A DNA stretch of 64,000 nt from Nocardioides sp. Root190 (GTDB lineage: Bacteria; Actinomycetota; Actinomycetes; Propionibacteriales; Nocardioidaceae): contig NZ_LMIA01000010.1 of assembly GCF_001428565.1 (NCBI RefSeq), positions 248,001 through 312,000 of the forward strand. Direction: 5' to 3'. Under the pieces are notes generated by a model. The model had not been told where the DNA came from, made no database searches, and worked only from the letters and a program-made list of their open reading frames with translations. A program made the position numbers and the translations under genes. This document shows, in pieces, positions 59,870-64,000 of this stretch (positions are counted from its first letter, which is position 1; every line of letters starts with the position of its first letter).

Positions 59870-60523
59870 ATGGCAACCGTGGCGATCTCAGCTTCGGCAA
59901 CTCTCCCTGCCTCGCGCCTTCATGGCCAACACGACCGACCCAGCATGGTCGCGGTGGGCACCATCATCTGGTTGTCCAGCGAGCTCATGTTCTTCGCGGC
60001 CCTGTTCGCGTCCTACTTCACGATCCGGTCGGTCTCGCCGGACATGTGGGCGGACAACACCGCGCTGCTGAACGTGCCGTTCGCGAGCATCAACACGACC
60101 ATCCTCGTGTTGTCCTCGTTCACGTGCCAGTTCGGCGTCTTCGCGGCCGAGCGCGGCCAGGTCGGACGCACCGGCACGCTGCTCCAGGTCAACAAGTGGG
60201 GCCTGCGCGAGTGGTTCATCCTGACCTACGTCATGGGTGCCGTCTTCGTCGGCGGCCAGGCGCTCGAGTACGCCGAGCTGATCCACCACGGCGTGACCAT
60301 CCCGCACGATGGCTACGGCACGATGTTCTACCTGACCACGGGCTTCCACGGGATTCACGTGACCGGCGGTCTCATCGCCTTCCTCTTCGTCCTCGGACGC
60401 ACCTATGTCGCCAAGCGGTTCACGCACGAGCAGGCGGTCAGCGCGATCGTCGTCTCGTACTACTGGCACTTCGTCGACGTGGTGTGGATCGGTCTGTTCG
60501 CCACGATCTACCTGATCAAGTGA
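59870..60523 (+). CDS. ctaE: Cytochrome c oxidase subunit III
   Basis: 217 aa. Five membrane helices with [15 protein letters not shown], GxEYxELI-like [22 protein letters not shown] and [14 protein letters not shown] motifs of subunit III of aa3 oxidases. ATG 59870 is the best match to homologues (MATVA...); ATG 59843 is an alternative. It heads the ctaE-qcrC-qcrA-qcrB operon that encodes the bcc-aa3 supercomplex. Confidence 0.93.
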   Translation: MATVAISASATLPASRLHGQHDRPSMVAVGTIIWLSSELMFFAALFASYFTIRSVSPDMWADNTALLNVPFASINTTILVLSSFTCQFGVFAAERGQVGRTGTLLQVNKWGLREWFILTYVMGAVFVGGQALEYAELIHHGVTIPHDGYGTMFYLTTGFHGIHVTGGLIAFLFVLGRTYVAKRFTHEQAVSAIVVSYYWHFVDVVWIGLFATIYLIK

Positions 60524-60590
60524 CGGGTGCGTCGCCGATGACGAAGAACTGTTGGAACGCCAGCCCGCTCCGGACCTGCAAGGACTGATT

Positions 60591-61493
60591 GTGCGCCTCC
60601 TGAACCGCTCCGCCGGTCGCCTCTCGCGGCACCGCCGCGGCCCGATCGCCGGCCTCGTCGTGCTGCTGCTGGGCCTCCTGCTCACCGGTGGCCTCTACGC
60701 CGCCTTCGCGCCTGCCCAGGCAGACACCGACCAGAACAACGAAGAGCTGGTCAAGGAAGGCCGCGAGCTCTTCCTCGTCGGTTGTGCCTTCTGCCACGGC
60801 CAGAACGGCGAGGGCGTCCTGACCCAGGGCGGCTCGCAGTACGGTCCGGCCCTGACCGACGTCGGCGCAGCTGCGGTCGACTTCCAGGTCGGCACCGGCC
60901 GCATGCCGATGGCCCAGCCCGGCTCGCAGGCGCCCCGCAAGGAGGTCGTCTACACCGAGGAGGAGATCGCTGCCCTCTCCGCGTACGTCGCCTCCCTCGG
61001 CACCGGTCCGGCCATCCCCGACGGCGGTCTCTACGACACCGACAACCCGGGTGACCTCAACGGCGACGGCAAGCAGGACGAGGAGGACAAGGTCCTTCTG
61101 GTCGCACGGGGTGGACAGATCTTCCTCGCCAACTGCACGGCCTGCCACAACTTCGAGGGCTCCGGCGGAGCGATGCCCCGCGGCGGCTATGCCCCGAAGA
61201 TCCGTGGCGTCGACTCCAAGCACATCTACGAGGCCATGCTGACCGGCCCGCAGACGATGGACACCTTCTCCGACGGCAACATCCCGCCCGAGGACAAGAA
61301 GGCGGTCATCGCCTACCTGGAGACCATCGACAAGACGCCCAGCTACAGCGGCCTGACCCTCGGCGGGCTCGGCCCGGTCAGCGAAGGCATCATCGTGTGG
61401 CTGGTCGGCATCGGCGCACTCGTCGGATTCGCGGTCTGGATTGCCGCACACACCACCCGCTCAAGCAAGAAGAAGGACGAGGCGGCAGCGTGA
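60591..61493 (+). CDS. qcrC: Diheme cytochrome c subunit of the bcc complex
   Basis: 300 aa. N-terminal signal anchor (17-40), first heme site C65-A-F-C68-H69, second C182-T-A-C185-H186, and C-terminal membrane helix (about 268-290). Between hemes, residues 155-166 read DLNGDGKQDEED, an EF-hand/dockerin-like Ca-binding loop, which I do not recall in mycobacterial QcrC. GTG at 60591 has AAGGAC 6 nt upstream. Its stop overlaps qcrA (GTGA). Confidence 0.94.
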   Translation: MRLLNRSAGRLSRHRRGPIAGLVVLLLGLLLTGGLYAAFAPAQADTDQNNEELVKEGRELFLVGCAFCHGQNGEGVLTQGGSQYGPALTDVGAAAVDFQVGTGRMPMAQPGSQAPRKEVVYTEEEIAALSAYVASLGTGPAIPDGGLYDTDNPGDLNGDGKQDEEDKVLLVARGGQIFLANCTACHNFEGSGGAMPRGGYAPKIRGVDSKHIYEAMLTGPQTMDTFSDGNIPPEDKKAVIAYLETIDKTPSYSGLTLGGLGPVSEGIIVWLVGIGALVGFAVWIAAHTTRSSKKKDEAAA

Positions 61494-62590
61494 GCGACGC
61501 ACACAACAACGACGACCACGGCGGGGAGCTCGAGCCCGTCGAGCCCATCGCCGACCCGGGGCTTCCCGAACACACCTGGCGGCCGACGGATGTCGACCCC
61601 GCCAAGGAGAAGCGTGCCGAGCGTCAGGTGGCTGGTTTCTTCGGCCTCTCGGCGATCTGCACCTTCCTGTTCCTGGTCGCCTACTTCACCCTCGACATCG
61701 GTGACAACTGGCACGTGATCGCCGGCTTCGGCGCCTCCACGATGGCCCTCGGCGCGAGCCTCGGCTTCGCCCTGCTGTTCATCGGCGTGGGCATCATCCA
61801 CTGGGCCCGCAAGCTCATGGCCGACCACGAGATGGTCGAGATGCGTCACTCGGCACGCTCCGCTGACGAGGACCGCGAGACGACCCTCCAGGCGCTCAAC
61901 GACGGCCTCGAGGAGTCCGGGATCGGCCGCAGGCCGCTGATCCGCAACTCGCTCCTCGGCGCCACCGGTCTGCTGGGACTTCCCGCGATCGTGCTCCTGC
62001 GCGACCTCGGTCCGCTGCCGGGCGACAAGCTCGAGCACACGATCTGGGGCCAGGGCACCAAGGACAAGCCGATGCGCATCGTGCGTGACGGCATCTGGAC
62101 GCCGATCCTCGCCTCCGACCTCGAGATCGGCGACCTGGTCAACGCCCAGCCCGACGCCCTGAAGAACCCCGAGCGCTACGGCATCGACCCGATCGAGGTC
62201 GAGGGCATCCCGCTGCAGGTCCACAAGTCCAAGGCTTCGCTGGTCCTGCTGCGCATGAACCCCGACGACATCACCCCCGGCAAGGACGCGAAGGGCAACA
62301 GTCGCGAGAACTGGGACGTCGAGGGGATCGTCGCCTACTCCAAGATCTGCACCCACGTCGGCTGCCCGATCTCGCTGAACGAGCGCACGACCCACCACCT
62401 GCTCTGCCCGTGCCACCAGTCCACCTTCGACCTCGCCGACTCCGGCAAGGTGGTGTTCGGCCCCGCCGGTCGCCCCCTGCCGCAGCTGCCGATCTCGGTC
62501 GACGCCGAGGGCTACCTGGTTGCACAGAGCGACTTCGACGAGCCCGTCGGCCCGACCTACTGGGAGCGTGACTACTATGACCGCTGGTGA
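61490..62590 (+). CDS. qcrA: Rieske iron-sulfur subunit of the bcc complex
   Basis: 366 aa. Three membrane helices (about 48-68, 77-103, 155-171) as in actinobacterial QcrA, then the Rieske domain with C287-T-H289-V-G-C292 and C306-P-C308-H309, binding [2Fe-2S]. GTG start overlaps the qcrC stop by 4 bp; qcrB starts 14 bp before its end. Confidence 0.95.
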   Translation: MSDAHNNDDHGGELEPVEPIADPGLPEHTWRPTDVDPAKEKRAERQVAGFFGLSAICTFLFLVAYFTLDIGDNWHVIAGFGASTMALGASLGFALLFIGVGIIHWARKLMADHEMVEMRHSARSADEDRETTLQALNDGLEESGIGRRPLIRNSLLGATGLLGLPAIVLLRDLGPLPGDKLEHTIWGQGTKDKPMRIVRDGIWTPILASDLEIGDLVNAQPDALKNPERYGIDPIEVEGIPLQVHKSKASLVLLRMNPDDITPGKDAKGNSRENWDVEGIVAYSKICTHVGCPISLNERTTHHLLCPCHQSTFDLADSGKVVFGPAGRPLPQLPISVDAEGYLVAQSDFDEPVGPTYWERDYYDRW

Positions 62591-64000
62591 CATGACCAAG
62601 GTCGCCACGACCAACGGAACCACGCCCTCCGCCCCCGCCAAGGGAGCGAACAAGGCTGGAGCCATCGCCAACTGGGCCGACGAGCGCCTGGGCCTCGGCA
62701 CGACCATGAAGAAGAACCTGCGCAAGGTCTTCCCTGACCACTGGTCCTTCATGCTCGGCGAGATCGCCCTGTGGAGCTTCGTCGTCGTCCTGCTGACCGG
62801 CGTGTTCCTCACGCTCTGGTTCGACCCGAGCATGACCGAGGTCCACTACGACGGCTCCTACGATCCGCTCCGTGGCGTGGAGATGTCCTCGGCCATGGCC
62901 TCGACGCTGGACATCTCCTTCGACGTCCGCGGCGGTCTGCTCATGCGGCAGATGCACCACTGGGCAGCACACATCTTCATCGCCTCGATGATGATCCACA
63001 TGCTCCGCGTCTACCTCACGGGTGCGTTCCGCAAGCCCCGCGAGCTGAACTGGGTCATCGGCTGCCTGCTGCTGCTCCTCGGCACGATCGAGGGCTTCAC
63101 CGGCTACTCGCTCCCCGACGACCTGCTCTCCGGCACCGGCGTCCGGGCCGCGGACGGCTTCATGAAGGCCTCCCCCGTGGTCGGCACCTACATGTCGTTC
63201 TTCCTCTTCGGCGGCGAGTTCCCGGGCGACGCGATCATCCCGCGCTTCTACGTCATGCACATCCTGCTGATCCCGGGCATCCTGCTCGCGCTGATCGTGG
63301 CTCACATGCTGCTGCTCGTCTACCACAAGCACACCCAGTGGGCCGGCCCCGGCCGCACCGAGCAGAACGTCGTCGGCTACCCGATGCTGCCGGTCTACGC
63401 CGCCAAGGCGGGCGGGTTCTTCTTCATCGTCTTCGGCACGATCGCGCTGCTCGGCGGACTGTTCTCGCTCAACCCGGTCTGGAAGTACGGGCCCTACGAC
63501 CCGTCGAAGGTGACCGCGGGCTCGCAGCCCGACTGGTACATGGGCTGGCCGGACGGTCTGCTGCGGATCATCCCTGCCTGGGAGACGCACATCTTCGGGA
63601 TCAACTTCTCGTGGAACGTCATGCTGCCGATCCTGGTGGCGCCGCCGTTGCTCCTGATGGTGCTGATCGCCCTGCCGTTCCTCGAGGCGTGGATCACCGG
63701 GGACAAGCGGGAGCACCACCTGCTCCAGCGTCCGCGGGACGTCCCGACGCGGACCGCGATCATGGTCGCGCTGATGACCTTCTACGGCCTGTCCTGGGCC
63801 GCGGGCGGCAACGACATCATCGCCATCAAGATGCACCTCAGCATCAACCAGATCACCTACTTCCTGCGCGGAGCGGTCTTCATCGGACCCGTGATCGCTT
63901 TCATGATCACGAGGCGTTGGTGCATCTCGCTCCAGCGTCACGACGAGGGCAAGCTCCTGCACGGCTACGAGTCCGGTGTCCTGGTCCGCTCCCCCGACGG
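62577..64000 (+). CDS. qcrB: Cytochrome b subunit of the bcc complex, 3' end outside window
   Basis: The visible 474 codons include an N-terminal soluble stretch and the b-type core: His pairs in RQMHHWAAHIF, MMIHMLRVYLTGAF and FYVMHILLIPGILLALIVAHM, and the actinobacterial PDWYMGWPDGLL quinol-site motif (PEWY equivalent). It oxidises menaquinol and is the target of Q203-type inhibitors. ATG at 62577 overlaps qcrA by 14 bp with GGGAG 7 nt upstream. The C-terminus lies beyond base 64000. Confidence 0.95.
   Translation, partial: MTAGDMTKVATTNGTTPSAPAKGANKAGAIANWADERLGLGTTMKKNLRKVFPDHWSFMLGEIALWSFVVVLLTGVFLTLWFDPSMTEVHYDGSYDPLRGVEMSSAMASTLDISFDVRGGLLMRQMHHWAAHIFIASMMIHMLRVYLTGAFRKPRELNWVIGCLLLLLGTIEGFTGYSLPDDLLSGTGVRAADGFMKASPVVGTYMSFFLFGGEFPGDAIIPRFYVMHILLIPGILLALIVAHMLLLVYHKHTQWAGPGRTEQNVVGYPMLPVYAAKAGGFFFIVFGTIALLGGLFSLNPVWKYGPYDPSKVTAGSQPDWYMGWPDGLLRIIPAWETHIFGINFSWNVMLPILVAPPLLLMVLIALPFLEAWITGDKREHHLLQRPRDVPTRTAIMVALMTFYGLSWAAGGNDIIAIKMHLSINQITYFLRGAVFIGPVIAFMITRRWCISLQRHDEGKLLHGYESGVLVRSPD

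Overview
The window comes from a high-GC Gram-positive actinobacterium, most like Nocardioides or a relative (Nocardioidaceae, Propionibacteriales). The evidence is strong GC3 bias, frequent GTG starts, many TAnnnT -10 boxes only 6-7 nt from the start codon (leaderless genes), actinobacterial families (DUF3040, DUF5304, Rv2175c, SAV_6107, MacRS, class II DAHP synthase, qcrCAB with a long Rieske subunit) and a TCGAAC-N4-GTTCGA LexA box. From memory of the Mycobacterium tuberculosis map, the gene order follows its Rv2166c-Rv2196 segment (mraZ, metF, idsA2, Rv2175c, pknL, aroG, acyltransferase, ArsA-like ATPase, SRPBCC, fadD15, NlpC/P60, DnaQ-UvrC, trpD, ctaE, qcrC, qcrA, qcrB), with extra modules inserted. 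No tRNA, rRNA, CRISPR array, insertion sequence or prophage was seen.

Layout. 0-5.7 kb: 5' part of mraZ with phased MraZ boxes, then a divergent moxR-DUF58-transglutaminase operon and DUF3040. 5.7-8.8 kb: a HEPN-domain gene with a LexA box, a methyltransferase and dinB. 8.8-12.7 kb: YbaK-like deacylase, phytoene-desaturase-like oxidoreductase, metF and a polyprenyl synthase. 12.7-18.8 kb: secreted barnase-type RNase with barstar, Rv2175c-like DNA-binding protein, PASTA kinase of the PknL group, EamA transporter, SRPBCC and zinc-ribbon proteins. 18.8-29 kb: threonine-aldolase-like enzyme, class II DAHP synthase, APC permease, nucleotidyltransferase, EEP phosphatase, a phosphofructokinase with pyrophosphate-type residues, DUF1028, a coiled-coil protein, and a TetR regulator divergent from an MpaB/Lcp-like protein.

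29-39.3 kb: acyltransferase-MacS-flavin reductase-MacR operon, an esterase, two tandem ROK kinases in an ArsA/DUF5304/SRPBCC operon, and a long-chain acyl-CoA ligase. 39.4-48.7 kb: a Tad/Flp pilus locus (cpaB, cpaE, cpaF, a vWA-TadB fusion, tadC, a two-component system, two Flp pilins) with no prepilin peptidase. 48.6-52.6 kb: a c-di-AMP (ydaO-type) riboswitch heading an envelope operon of NlpC/P60 peptidase, HExxH lipoprotein and M48 protease. 52.7-57.2 kb: DnaQ-UvrC fusion, stand-alone AsnC/Lrp ligand-binding domain and a large secreted repeat protein. 57.3-64 kb: trpD, a lone receiver-like protein, a CtaG-type assembly factor, and ctaE-qcrC-qcrA-qcrB (qcrB cut by the window end).

Functionally the region mixes cell-envelope control (MraZ, PASTA kinase, MacRS, c-di-AMP riboswitch, NlpC/P60), central metabolism (folate, isoprenoid, aromatic amino acid, glycolysis, fatty-acid activation), aerobic respiration (bcc complex and oxidase subunit III), DNA-damage response and surface pilus assembly.
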